Part shown: in pieces, positions 12,874 to 26,600 of the stretch | Layout of the letters: every line of letters begins with the position of its first letter | How positions within the stretch are numbered: the first letter of the stretch is position 1 | Made by a program: the position numbers and the translations under genes | Notes under the pieces: generated by a model | Told to the model about the DNA's origin: nothing | Databases searched by the model: none | The model's input: the letters and a program-made list of their open reading frames with translations, nothing else | Assembly: GCA_036873755.1 (NCBI GenBank) | Contig: JAVTVY010018946.1 | Span: forward strand, 1 to 64,000 | Direction: 5' to 3' | Length of the DNA: 64,000 bases | DNA from: Hanleya hanleyi | Lineage: Eukaryota; Mollusca; Polyplacophora; Lepidopleurida; Hanleyidae

Positions 12874-15800
12874 ATAGGATTAATCCTATAGCATCTCTGA
12901 CCGTACCTTGCCAGAATATGGGTTTGGCGTTGATATAAGATCTGTCATAATTTTTAGGAGTGGCGAGTCAAATTCAAGACCGCACGTTTTCTCAGAATAT
13001 ACCTATAATTGAGCAAAATAAAAGCCATGTCATAACTGTAGGTGGTTTTGATATATGACACGGCGATCGTTGGTTAACATTATCATGAGAATGCTGAGCA
13101 CTTCAGGTAAAAAACATAGGTGGTTTTGATATGGACACAGCAAGAAAGTGAATATGATTTATCATCGCTTTCAACTATATTTCATTCATATCACGACATT
13201 GGGACCTATTCCTTTTCACACCGGGAACCCCACAGGTGCCTCAGTCGTCTCTTACGACAAGCTGTCCGAGGAGCTGAAGCCTATTCTTACCATGACCTGC
13301 TGTGTGCACAACAACAAACCAGGTCGATCCCCGGAAGCCCCACTGGGTTTGACACAGCGATCGTTAGTTACCACTACCGCACATATTGGTTGGGAGTATT
13401 CCCTTCATTAATACATTAGTATTTATCTGGTAAGAGATTTCAGATAGCGAGTGAGTGAATGGATTTATCGTCGCTTTCAACATTGTTTCAGTCATCGCGA
13501 TGATCGAGTTAGTGAATATGATTTAACGTCGCTTTCAACTATATTTCAGTCATATCATGACATTGGGTCCTATTCCTTTTCACACCCGGGAACCACACGG
13601 GTGGGGTCCTATCCCTTGTCACACCCGGGAACCCCACGGGTGCCTCAGTCGCCTCTTACGACAAGCTCTCTGAGGAGCTGAGGCCTATTCTTATCGCGAC
13701 GAACCAACCAATCACCACCCAGCCAAGTTGCGTTCCTGCTACTTCAAAGAAGAAACCCTTAAAGCAGCATGGAACCAGACACCCTCAATCCACCCCACAA
13801 AACAGATTTCAGATAGGAAAGAAAAGACAAGAAAAAACTGAAAAGACGGATTCTTTTTAATTTCATCACCAGCAGTAGACCACAAGCGCAATAATTCACT
13901 ACTAAAATTCAAATCTAGAAAAAATATGTTTCCCTTTTTCGGAGAACTTATCACAGCTGTATATTTGGATAATAAATCGGGAATACAATGAGCTTCGAAT
14001 TTGAATCCAAATATTTTTACTCGATACTCCTTCCTCGACAAAATGACCAGGTACAAATTTATCATATGACTGGCATGAAGAGAGACATTCTTCTTCAAAA
14101 CACGATTCCCTTTTTGTCATCACGTTTTGCAGCAACCATTTCTAATTATTCAGACGGCAAAAGTTGAACTAAAGGCATCTGTCGAGAGAAAGTCTGCTAA
14201 CATTCTACAAATTTCACCAGCTATCTTTTCAGTTCTTGAGATAGATAACATATCCGTGTCACAGTATTTACCCTCAGTTGGCATAAAGATGTTTTTGAGG
14301 CTAAAAATGCTATTCGAAAAATTATAAGAAAGGGTACCTCATGATTTTATCATTTCTTTCATGTGCCACTTTAGTGACAGTCAGTCTACGCATTATGACA
14401 GGTGTGCCAGTTTTCGGGCTGTCTGTTTGTTTTTTTTGAGAGCTACAATAGAAGAACACAAAAGCAAAATATTTCCAAATGAATCCTGGTGCACATCACT
14501 CAGGGGACAACTGGTCATGCTATAATAAAGTAGGCCTGCGGCTGATTTCATGAAACCTTACTTGATTTGACTTTTTCAAGGGCAATTTTCCCACTTGATC
14601 AAGTGCACTTAAAAAAATTCTCAAGTTGTGTTTCACAAAATGTTTTTGGCTGCAATTGATCAAGTGATGTTTGAAATGACCTTTTTGGAGCTCTTTTGTG
14701 TGGTTTGGTCTTAAATAGTACCCTCACAGAATCAAGTGTATGCTTAAAATACTTGATGCGCAGCAGCCGATCGGTAGAATTTCAGGTGTCGAATGAATAT
14801 GCCTTGCCATTTTTGGATCTATGAGGCGAACAACGCCCATACGTGCATTATGATGTATGAGCACATGAAAAAATCTTATTTTTCGACACCATCTCCCTTT
14901 ATATTGGTCGTTTGAAGTATGCTTTTATTTCAAGTGTAGTTTTCAAGGGAGGTCCGACCACACTTGAACTCGAGTGCGATTTCAGGTTTAAGTAAACTTG
15001 CATTAAAAGCAAAAACCCTAGTCCGGGGAGGTTTTCAAGTACACTTGAACTTTCAAATGGGAAAATTGCCTCGAGGTTTCATGAAATCGGGCCCCTGATC
15101 TGGCTAATTTTGATTTGATTTGGTCAGGTAATTTCCACCTGGAACAGCTTTTTTCTCTCCGCTCTCCTCTACAGATGAAAATGTGTTGATAATGCCTCCT
15201 CTTGCCTGCCAATCACAAGGTCTGAATAACCTACTTGAGAGACCATTATTTTGCCTTTGTTATGCTATATAGCCTCCCCTGTAGCAATAGTCTTTCTCCA
15301 TAATTGTGCATCTAATGTATCCATAATGGAGGAGTGACAACACTAATGGAGAAAGCTATTGTATTTACATAAATGACAATAAAATATAACGTGCAATCTT
15401 TCATTAAATCTGAGACTTCAATATGAGACCAGTATCAAAATGAATCACATATTATTTTATCTTCGAAAATTTGCATTCAAAGGCTAAAAAAATAGTTCCC
15501 ATTTTGAGCACACGAAAGTCTTGTTATACATATATCACAAAATCATTTGCCAGCCACTCCTGGAATTCAGCTGTACAGAAAATTGTTCTTCCAAATGGCA
15601 TTGATAAGTTTCATTTTGCCCATGAAAACTGGCTTCGTCTAGCTTCTCTCAAGAGAAGTTCTTGTGCGAGACCAGTAGCTCTATCCCGGGTTTGGTTCCG
15701 CTATTGATACGTCTAGTGTTCCTTCAGGCCATGATAACATTTTATATATCCATTTAGTTTACATCCAACAGATAGGAGCTAATCCCTAGCTGTCACATCA

Positions 15801-15878
15801 AGGGAGATAACTCCCTAAGCTGTCACATCAAGGGCGATCACTCTTGTGACTGCTTGGAAAAATCTCTAGATGGACAGG
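12874..15878. repeat. Tandem segmental duplication, unit B (empty site)
   Basis: This is a paralogue of unit A without the HINE insertion, and both end with the CTAAGCTGTCACATCAAGGG pair and GGCGATCACTCTTGTGACTG. The frame that is open for 182 codons in unit A is broken here by indels, so it is unlikely to be a conserved protein. Confidence 0.8.
13139..13850 (+). repeat. SINE-like fragments, unit B copy
   Basis: This is the duplicate of 8103-8820, with the same succession of heads and TACGACAAGC blocks and an extra CCCGGGAACC(A/C)CACGGGTG stretch at 13585-13640. Confidence 0.6.
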
Positions 15879-17210
15879 AATGTTTCTTGGGTCATTATCA
15901 CCTCTCTCTTGGGATCTAATGTTTCATCGTGTTCATATAGGTAGCCATTGTTGTGTGGGGATGTCCAAAACCACCTCCATTTCTGGTGTACACCTGCAAA
16001 AACAATGTAGATCATTCTGTCTTAGGATTCAACTCTCACATTTCATACAGGAGGATATTTAGAATTTTGACTACTTTTCAAGCTGCAAATATTTACTGCA
16101 TCAGCAACAGCTTTATAGAATGTTAAGTTGTCCACTAATTCAATCAAAAATTCCAATCTTCAGCTCCGTAATCTGTAGCCTGACTTGGGTGTTGTTGAAG
16201 CACCAACCACCTCAATCTAGGTAAATAAGAGGAATACCATCTCGATATAACGCAATGAAAACTTCGTGCAAAATGTTTGCCGATATTCTGCGAGATCCCA
16301 TAATAAGCCAATCATGACCATTTCAACCTTTTCTCTCTGACAATGATTGACGTTTACTTCACATTAACATCTTCAGATTAACATCTTCGCACGGAACAAT
16401 CTTTTGATATTTTTCACCCCTAATAAAGCCATGGAAATGATGCCATATTTGGAAACTGTTTCAGGATAATGTTTATATATTAGAGCACGAGCTACTGTGT
16501 GTAATTACTGTGGGCGTGATTTTGAAATAGTTTCAACAAGCTGTCCATCTGATTGGCTAACAATAGTAGTTTCAAATTCGCACCGGATTACATAGGGCTG
16601 AATTCAAATATTCCGTGATATTATATCTGAGTTTACTGAGATTGCAACCACCTCCTCGCATTATATATTCCATTGTTGTCCCCCGCCACATAAATGGGAG
16701 GGGGGAATCTCAGATGAAAGACTCATTGTTTTGGCACAATGATGCAACCGGATGGTATTTCTGCATCGTCCTGCCCCCTTTCTTCCAAGACACTTTTGCA
16801 ACATTGTCCTTCACAAATGGTATATCTCTTTCACATCCGATCAACAACCCCACATGCTTAGCAACAATCGAACATCACACAAAATACATATGGTGATTAT
16901 ATCTCATGTGTGTGAGAAGCTACTTTCCAGACAAGCTACTTGACGGGGGACCAGTGCTAGCTACTCAGCTTGTTCTGATTAGAATGGGGTTTAAAACGTC
17001 CGTATCAGTGGTTTTTGTGTTGCCACTCACTGGTTTGACTCTGTGTCAAACAGACATCAGCAGTGAATGGTACAGCATTGCCCACCTCCAAGTTAATCCC
17101 CAACAAAGACCACTTTCATTCTGGGTTTTCCGATATAATTTCAAACAAATTGTAGCCTGACTTTACGCAGAGAGGCATGCCCCACTGAGCTTCCGTTAAA
17201 TATCTGGGTA
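15879..17210. other. No gene recognised
   Basis: This is unique-looking sequence between the duplication and the 3' end of the C20orf96-like gene. No exon or repeat structure was identified. Confidence 0.4.
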
Positions 17211-17217
17211 GTCGCTT

Positions 17218-17223
17218 TTTATT
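17218..17223 (-). terminator. Candidate poly(A) signal of the C20orf96-like gene
   Basis: An AATAAA hexamer on the minus strand lies about 240 nt downstream of the stop codon. It is the nearest canonical hexamer I noticed. Confidence 0.35.
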
Positions 17224-17460
17224 TCTCACTATGCTTCAACATCACAATGGGACATACGAAGAATTCCAGTACATTTTATGTGGATTAAGTTACCAAAGAA
17301 TAGAGATCTCCAACTACAGGAAGGAAAATGGATATCCAAAAAGATGTATAATTGTCGATCAACGAGTACCATTTTCCAGGAAACAAGCTGGTATCATGAG
17401 GGTAATAGAGTTATTTTGTTTTTCTCTCATCCACAAAGTCATCGAAAAATTTACTAGTAC

Positions 17461-17607
17461 TCACTTTGGTAAAGATGGGAAGAACTCTGGAAAGAGTTGA
17501 TATCGCATGTTCGTCTTAGGGTCATGTAATAATTTCTTAACCTCTGACTTCAATTCCCAGTTGATGTCCTGGAGCTGTTCTTGTTCAAGCTTGTGGAATT
17601 CTACTTC
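17461..17607 (-). CDS. C20orf96: C20orf96-like gene, terminal coding exon 11
   Basis: The acceptor is gtcattttatag at 17608. The exon has 48 codons and a TGA stop at 17463-17461. It starts EVEFHKLEQEQLQDINWELK, continues SEVKKLLHDP and ends in a non-coil aromatic/proline tail (YQLFPEFFPSLPK). In the human protein a similar EVEELQ coil precedes an RPK-rich tail. The intron before it spans 5.2 kb filled with minisatellites and inserted elements. Confidence 0.85.
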   Translation of the reverse strand, partial: EVEFHKLEQEQLQDINWELKSEVKKLLHDPKTNMRYQLFPEFFPSLPK

Positions 17608-20600
17608 CTATAAAATGACAAAAATAACCAAATTAATATATACACAAGCTTCAGCTTGATCAATGAAAAATATCAAGGACATTGCTTTAAAATACACAAG
17701 CATTCTGAGAACCCCAACATCTCGCCTCGCGGGGTCATCCGCTGAAGCTGCAGCAGTATTGAAAGCATACAGGTAGAGCAAACTTTCCATGTAGAGGTGA
17801 ACCTGTAAACTTTTGTCGAACAAAAACCTTATCATTGGAAAAGAATGAAGTCTAAACCGTGATAATTTGGACAAAAATTAATATTTCATGTCACAAATAG
17901 CACATGCACATCCTCAAATCATATGAAACTTGTGTAGCAAGTGCCAAACTCATACAATGAAATTTGACCGCTTCAGGAAACTTTCCATGTACAGGTGTAC
18001 ATATATGTACATTATTATTGGCAAATTACTAAGTCAAATCTCATAAAAAAAGTCATAATTTGGACAAAAAATATTATTTCATCTCATAAATAGCACAGGC
18101 ACATCCTCTAATCATATGGAACATGTGTTTCAAGTTTCATAATCATACAATGAAACCTGACAAATTCAGTTATATTAAGATTAAGTTCAAATGAAGTGGC
18201 AAATTACTCCAAAATCTCATAATTTCGAAAAAATTAATATCTCATCTCATAAATAGCACAGGCACATCCTCTAATCATAAACATATGTTTCAAGTTACAT
18301 AATCATCCAGAGATATTGGACAACTTCTGCGAACTTTCTATGTACAGGTGTAATTGTAGGAGGACTACAATTTTGCTAAATAAAAACTATTATTGCCATA
18401 ATTTGGACAAAAATTAATACTTCATTTCATAATAGCACATCCTCTAATCAGAAGAAACATGTGTACCAATTTGCATAATCATCAACAAACAACTGATCTG
18501 CAGAAAACTTTTTTATGTACTGTGATTGATGTTATGTATTATGTACATTGATACATGTACCTGTAGAAGGCCTACAATTTTGCTAAACAAAACAAGCATT
18601 CTGAGAACCCCAACATCTTGCCTTGTGGGGTCATCCGCCGAAGCCGCAGCAGTATTTAAAGCATATATGTAGAGCAAACAATAACATCTGGAATAGATGA
18701 TGTGGTACAGACAGTAATGTCTGGAATAGATTATCTGGTACAGACAATAACATCAGTCCAATGTGGGATTACTGCCAGATAGGTTAAACCCGTGTAGGAT
18801 GGATAGGTGAGTGCCGTGGGATTACTGCTGCGAAGGGCAGTCCAGTGTGAGATTACTGCTGGATAGGTCAGTCCCATGTGGGATTACTGCTGGATGGGCC
18901 AGTCCTGTGTGTTATTACTGCTGGATAGTCCAGTCCCATATGGTATTACTGCTGGATAGTCCAGTCCCAAGTGGGATTACTGCTGGACAGAGTTTGAATT
19001 TGGCACCTGACCGTCAGTCCGAGACAGGTAAAAACTCAAACGGACTGGTGTGAGTGACTGAACAACAATTCCGCCGGACTGGTAACAAAAAAGCTCTCAG
19101 TTCATTGTGTAAACTATTTCTCTGGATATCTCCGCACAGTTTGTAAAGATTGAAGAACGGAATGTCTGTTTTTGGTCACCCGACCCGAGTCTAAATAAAT
19201 TGAGCGAGTCTAAAAAAAATTCAGCAAATTCGAACGAAATCACGACCAAGGCCGTATTTTACAACAACAACAACAACCGTAAACCGGCGCGAGCACTGTC
19301 AGCATACCGTAAAGTGTTACTGTAATGCATGCAGCATGGCAATGCAGGTTGATGATCTTTTCAGAAAATAAAGCACCCACTTCCAGGTCGGGAATCGAGA
19401 AATCAGCAACATGATTACGCTTCAGTCGACCTTATGTTTACCAGGACAATTTTAAACATATTCTCCATCAACTCCGAAAGAAATCTAAGTATTTTTTGGC
19501 TTGAAATGGCGTTTGTTGAAGCAGTGTTCCGCGACGACACGTACAGTCAAAGTCTTGCCGACCGGGTTTGTCGTTTGTGATTATCTTCACACGCGCTCAA
19601 GAAATTCAAGAAATGCACAATTATTAATTTCTCATTTAGTAGCAACCAACACAGAGAACAAAATATTCATGATGACAAATGTTCCAGATCATCTTATTAA
19701 CGGACTAGTGAAAATGTTTGCGGACTGGTTACATTTTTGGCTTACCAGTCCGGAGGAGCTGGTTAAAATTTGTCTTAAATTCGAACACTGCTGGATAAGT
19801 CAGTCCCGTCTGGGATTACTGCTGAATAGGCGAATCCTGTGTAGGGTTACTGCTGCATATGCAGTCCATTGTGGAATTACTGCTGCATACGACAATCCCG
19901 TGTGGGATCACTGCTGGGGAGGCCAGTCCCATGTGGGATTACAGTGGGATAGGTCAGTCCCATGTAGGATTATGGCTGGATAGGTGAGTGCCATGTGGGA
20001 TTACTGCTGCATATTGCAGTCCAGTGCAAGATTACTTCTGGATAGGTCAGTCCCATGTGAGATTTACTGCTGGATAGGCCAGTCCCATGTGGGATTACTG
20101 CTGGATAGGCCAGTCCGGTCTGGGATTACTGCTGGATAGTTGAGTCCCATATGGGATTACTGCTGGATAGGTCAGTCCTGTGTGGCATTACTGCTGGATA
20201 AGCCAGTGCCATTTGGGATTACTGCTGGATAGGTCTGACCTAGGGAAACATGAAACATCTCCACCAAGTTTTATAATCATCCCACGAAAGGTTCGGCAAA
20301 CTTTCCATGTACAGATCTTCTTGTAAATGTTTGCTCAACAAAAACCGTATCAATGAAAACCTACAAAGTCTAAACTGCGATAGTTAGGACAAAACTTCAT
20401 ATTTAATGTCATATTTCTTAAATAGCCCATGCACATCCTCGAATCACATTGAACTTGGGTAGCAAGTGTCAAACTCATCCAATGAAAGCTGACAGCTTCA
20501 GCAAACTTTCCATGTACAGGTGTACATGTATGTACATTATCATTGGCAAATCACTGAGACCAAAACCTCGTAATTTGGACACAAATTAATATTGCATCTC

Positions 20601-23600
20601 ATAAATACCACAGGCACATCCTCCAATCATAAGAACATGTGTACTAAGTTTTGTAATCATCCATTGACAGCTGACAACTGCAGCAAACTTTCTATGTATG
20701 TGTACATGTAGAGGCCTACATGTACAATTCTGCTAAACAAAAAAACTCCATCATTTGCCATAATATGGACAAAAATTAATATTTCATCTAAAAAATAGAA
20801 CAGGTACATCCTCTAATCATAAGAAACATGTGAACCAAGTTTTATAATCATCCAATGACAGCTGACAACTGCAGCAAACTTTCTATGTACATGTAAATAA
20901 TTTCCAATCAAATCAATCAAGCAAAGGCTGAGAGAGAGTCAGAGACCTCAATACAACTCTCACTCCAGTAGTAACGTACCAACAATCATGTATCAACAGT
21001 ATTTGCTGCTTCCGTTGAGAACTCCAGGGTTTTCATGATCTCGAAATTTTGATATTAGGTTTGCTTGCAATGGTCATTTCGCACAATATACAACTTCAAC
21101 CCCACAAATGCGTAGAACTTCCAATATATTTTATATGAATGGGTGCATATGAGAGTGCATGTGAACAAGTACCACGAGGGAATAAGTGGCGTCTAAGTTT
21201 GACCTCAAAGGCGAATGGGCTGACAGGTTGAATATGTACTCGTCCCATTTCATCGTTGGCATATCTGAGCTGTTTTACAGCGACAATCAATTATTTATTT
21301 CCATTCTAGTATTATCTAGATGAAATAATTCACCATCTCGAGTAAAAATAATAGATTTTATCCGTTACCACAACCGCTCCAGTACAAAACTGCCACATGA
21401 AAATGAAAGGTGGTCATGAAATATATTCAGGTGGGACAAGTCCAATGCTTGGCAGTTGTTGTCATAGATCTGAAATATCTTAGTAAATTCAACTACATAT
21501 AATTCTCACGAAAGAAACTTCATATTCTCCTGCTTTATTACTTTCCATACAATTTTATAAACAGAAAAAGCAGACAATAGTGAAGGATAAGCACTTCTAT
21601 GCTCTGTCCCCTATTGGGAGAGTGAAAATGGGCATGACAGGTGCCATCTTTTACAAATAGCCTAAGTATTGGACCATACCGCAGAGGGCTAACTACTGGC
21701 TGATCATGCTGATGCAGCAACAACAACATTTTTCCAGTTAGCATGATTACGCAACAGATTTTGAAATCGAGAATGAGGCTGGGCTATGTCATGGGTCAAC
21801 TGAGACAGTCATGTGGTTTTATATGAAGATTGGGATGGCTCCCATAAATAATGATCCAATGAGAATGCTTCTCTTAATTTGCTGCTTGAGAGGGTCGAAT
21901 GACCAATGGCTGGAGGGGACAGCTGGAACAGCATGCTGACACTGTTAAGGGAGTAGAGGACGTTCATTTCCCTGCTCTTATGGGGCTACAACATGGTGAT
22001 TTGTCGGATTTTTCAAAACAAGCTGAATTTCCTAACAAAAGTATGCAGACATCTCAAAATGGAATAAAAATCAACAAAAGACACAACACAACCATTTATG
22101 CGTTCTACTGGTGGGTCGATAGTGTGATGGGACGGACCAAAAAATTAGCATTTTAAATTCAACGGTTGGAGGGTGCAAAGTGCTCCATAGGTTAAAAATT
22201 ATTCCTCCGGAATACCCCCAAATTCACTCCTATTCACTTTCAACAAAAAGAAAACTTCTGAATGGCTAATAATTGGAACTTCAATAATATTCTCCACGCC
22301 CACCCCGATTCCCCACCCCCACCCCCTCCTGGAAATAGGCCGGAAAAGGCACAGTTTATCTGTTATACCGCTAATATTTTCTAAGAAAGTATGGTGTCCC
22401 CCTGTTTTTATTACATATTTAACAAGCACTATATGTGTTTAGTATTATATAGCAAAATGGGAAAAATTTGACCTTGGGAAGTTTGATTTATTGAGCATCA
22501 ATGAAGAAAAAATCCAAATTTCCCTATGTATTCAGTGTTATGGCTTTTAAGTGGTATACATGCTTTTGGCTACCATATTTTTTTAACGAGTATCGTGACC
22601 CCCTATTTTTTTCCCATGGATCATCTTCTCCTAACCTGATGAAAAAATCCTGAAATTTAAAAAAAAATTCAACCTCTAGAAATGAACGTCCTCTACTCCC
22701 TTAATATCTTGATTTGACAGAGAGTACTTCAGTCTACATTTAAAATTAGATTTCTTCTGGATTGAATGAGATAAAACATGGGAGTATGGTGGAATAAAAT
22801 ATTGTATACATGTAACTACCTTTTTCATGACCATATTCTGTAAGGCCATGTCCTTCAGACTAGGGTGCATCAAGTCAATGGCCACCTGCAAATAAAATGG
22901 GACAAATTATACAAACTGGACAGGTCAGTGAGACACAGTAAACCACCAGCAAAGAAACCCAGCAATAGGCTAGTTGTACCAAATCTGTATCACCTCGCTC
23001 ACAAGCTATTAAAATCTTGAACTAACAGGGACATGAAAGATTGTATCAAATCTCATGACATGGCTTTAGTTTATCTTCGTAGTGTAATCGTTCTTGCCAA
23101 ACTACATGTAACATGACATGTTATGAAAAATAACAAACCAAATTCTGATATCTTTGAATTAATTAAGACAATACATTATTTAATTAAAGAACAAAAAAAA
23201 TTCCAGGACGCGAAGCTGCATGTAGTAGGGCATTTCCACGGTAGGTAATATGATGATAGGACACCATGCAGCACCTCACAATCAGCGAAATGCTTTGAAA
23301 CAGCCCGGGTTCTAATTTCGTCATGCGAAAAAATATAATTGCAAAATATATATTTTTTTGATGACATTGCAATCGGTCGCCTGCTGTGTTTGTGGGGGGA
23401 GGGGGGGGGGGGGAGAAATGGTTTTTAAAGTCACACTCAAGGTTGTTTCACTCATCTGGTGACAGTGAGTTTGGATGGCGATGGCGGAGGAAGCCGGAGT
23501 ACCCGGAGAGAACTATTGAATAACACGAAGATGTGGCTGTTGTCGTCGGGATACATGCTGTGAAAAGTGGCCTTAAGTTTCACTATTTCTCTCCAAAATA

Positions 23601-26600
23601 TCCTGTGTTAAAGTTCAATGGCATGGAGCTATTACCATATTAAGGTATGTACCATATCCCTCTAATAATTCAATCCCCCTATTAAAATTCAATCACCCCC
23701 AAATTTGGGGACAAAGTTCAATCGGCTGCTCTGATAAACTTGAAGATCATTTAAAATCATTTGAAATAACGAATGCATGATTTTGAACCATTTTGTCAAC
23801 TTCTTGTTCTGATACATTTGATCAGCTCTGATTTTATACTAGAAAATTACACTTCTGTTATTGATAAATAGATGGGTTACCATATGCCTCAAAATCTGAA
23901 ATTTGAGCCCACCTCTCGCGCTAAACTAGTTAACCTAGCTTACAGAGGGTGAAATCACTGTTTTACCTGCCCATCTCCCTCCAGTATATGCACTTTTATG
24001 GATTCCCCAAATGCTTACTCAACATGCTCAAGCGTGACAAGGTCTGCCCAAGCCAAATTCGCTTCATGTTATTTTCTCTCAATTTCAGGGATTTCACGGC
24101 ATGTAACTTTTTGTGAGTGACAAGATTGTAAAAAGAATGTTGGTGTAGTAGTAGACTGATAGAGGCCTTATCGTGCTTTGGGGGTATATTCTTCACTACT
24201 GTAGTAAGAACCACCTAGGCGTTTTATCTCGTTTAGCGGGCCTAGACGCTAATATAGTGAGCTTGCGCGTGTGTTACCTATCTATGTACAAATAGACCCG
24301 TCTGTCCGCCTTGTGCTATGAATGGCTGTGTCTGGTAGACAATGCACCGAAGATTTCCTGGTTCACACCACGCAAAGATAGGACGAGAAATACCCGTGGC
24401 CTAAGAGAGTGCAGACTTTTTTACACTGAAGTTCCCTTCAATGTGAACTTTGGTGTTAGTCTAATACTTAGTTATGTCAGGGTAGGTTTCCGCAATAATA
24501 TACCCCCATTGTGGTTTTGGCTGCTTATCTAAATGTGGCCAAAACTACAATATTGGCATGATTTTTTATAATTAGTTCAAACGATGTTTTAGTGGGCTTC
24601 CAGAGATGTTCGAACTTGTTTGAGAATTGCAAGTAATCATCACAAGGGCATTAACCAGCAAATGTGGCCCATACTGTACCAGTAGGTGAAAAAAAGGGCC
24701 TATTCGTCATGTAAGAAAAACAAGGTGACTACATGTAGGGAACCTTGTTAAGCCTGGAAAAGCCACCCGAAAAGCTGTATTCCACACAGTGTTCCCGGTT
24801 TGAAGATCCTTACATGACGACCTTCCCAAAAAAAGTGTGTTGTCCGGTTTGATTTCAGTACTGGGTACTAAGTGTTCATTCATGTATCCAGATGTATATA
24901 TGTTTTATTCATATAAAATAATCAGAATTCCTGATGTAAACTTTTACATATGCTAAAACAACATGGCTTCGAGAAGGTTGGTATTACCGCTGGCTACAAC
25001 ACACACTCAGTTTCAAAATGACCCTGGCTTGTTAGCTTTGTTCATGAAAACGTGTGTAAACATGTACATGTATCCTTATGAAGCTTGTGTTTAGTTCCTG
25101 GCCTACAGACAAGCCATAACAGTCTCTCGTGTCTCTAAATTTGCGAGAGTTGTTGATCACTCTCCTAGATTTTATACTGCAAGAGTGATCGCTTTATTGC
25201 AAAAGTTATTCATTCTTGTCAGTACATGTATTACTCTCCATTATGTACTCCTTTAATATCCCAGGTGAGTGAACAATAATTCCAGTGAGGGGAATGTCAG
25301 GTGAGTGATTGAGGGGGAGAGTGATCCCTCCCCTAAAAATGAGAGACTGCCAATATGCATGCTTTCTCTAACAGTGCCCCTGAAATGGTATTTTCTGGAA
25401 ATTCATTCAATGTTTTAAATTCAACCCAAAACCATTGCCTCGTTTCCAATTTTCTTTGCACATGCATTTAACTTCCACTGCTATTTCTACTCGTGAAATA
25501 TGTGAAAGTAACATGCATGAGAAAGTTACATGTTTTAGTATACTACATTTAATACCTCTGTGACTTTTTCTGTAACTTCTTGCGATGTCTTCTGTTGTTT
25601 CTTCTCAAACTTGTCGAGCTCAGCTCGAATGATGTGTTCTAACTCTTCTTGGTCTTCCTGGAAAATATCAGAAAAATCTGTCATTCCTCTTCCCTTGTTT
25701 GCGTTGTCATGTCAGATGAGCAGGCCGATGATTGAACATTACAAAACAATCGTGTTGGGTTGGGTATAGCCTCACATTATGAATAATGTTCATACTGCCT
25801 CCGAAAAGGCCTCAACTTTTCCCCATCTTCATGCACAGGCCGATTTCTCCATTCACACTTTAAAGGTGAAATGCAAAGGTTTTTAGATTCTCCTTTCCAC
25901 ATTTTATATAGGTTGAATAATGATAGAAATATCAGTCTATCTACTTGGTTTAATTTGAATTATCTTGTCTGCTAGAATCTTTTTAAAAGTTGGTACCCCT
26001 TGCACAGCCGAATTCAGATTTGCAAAACGTCATCGCTTATCTTCCCTTGATTGTGACGTCACGTCAGACAAGCCGCCCACAGACTGAACGTATTGACGCC
26101 CGACCAGATGGTCTGATGTGACATCGCAAACGAACGTCAAACAAGGGCAGATAAGCGATGCAGATTTCATTTCTGAAATCGGCTGGGCTTGAAATGCCAA
26201 CTTTGAGGTACTTTTCAAAAGCTACCAGCAGACAAAATACTTCAAATAAAAGCAAACAGAGTATCTGGGCTGATATTTCCATCATTAACTAGCCCGCGAA
26301 GAATATGAATAGGGAAATATGAAAACCTTTGCATTTCATCTTTAAAGTAGCCTTGATGGATTGGACCACCTAAAGAATTCAAAATCCGAGGTTTCATCTA
26401 TAAACCGGAGACGGGCCAATCAGAACCTACCCAATGACAGTGTGTTGGGTGATGTATTCTCTCAATGTAGTTATATTATTCCTCCCAATATGCATGGTCA
26501 GATACATAGGACAGCCAATCAATAACACATTTCGAAATTCAAATGCATTTGATTCCAATGATGTTTCTTTTCTATTTATAAATTTTTCTGAACATAACCA

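Noticed and set aside
18811..19983. 80- and 160-codon frames on the plus strand
   Set aside because: They read through the 32-bp minisatellite and the hAT-like insert; repeated GITAG-type peptides reflect the repeat unit.
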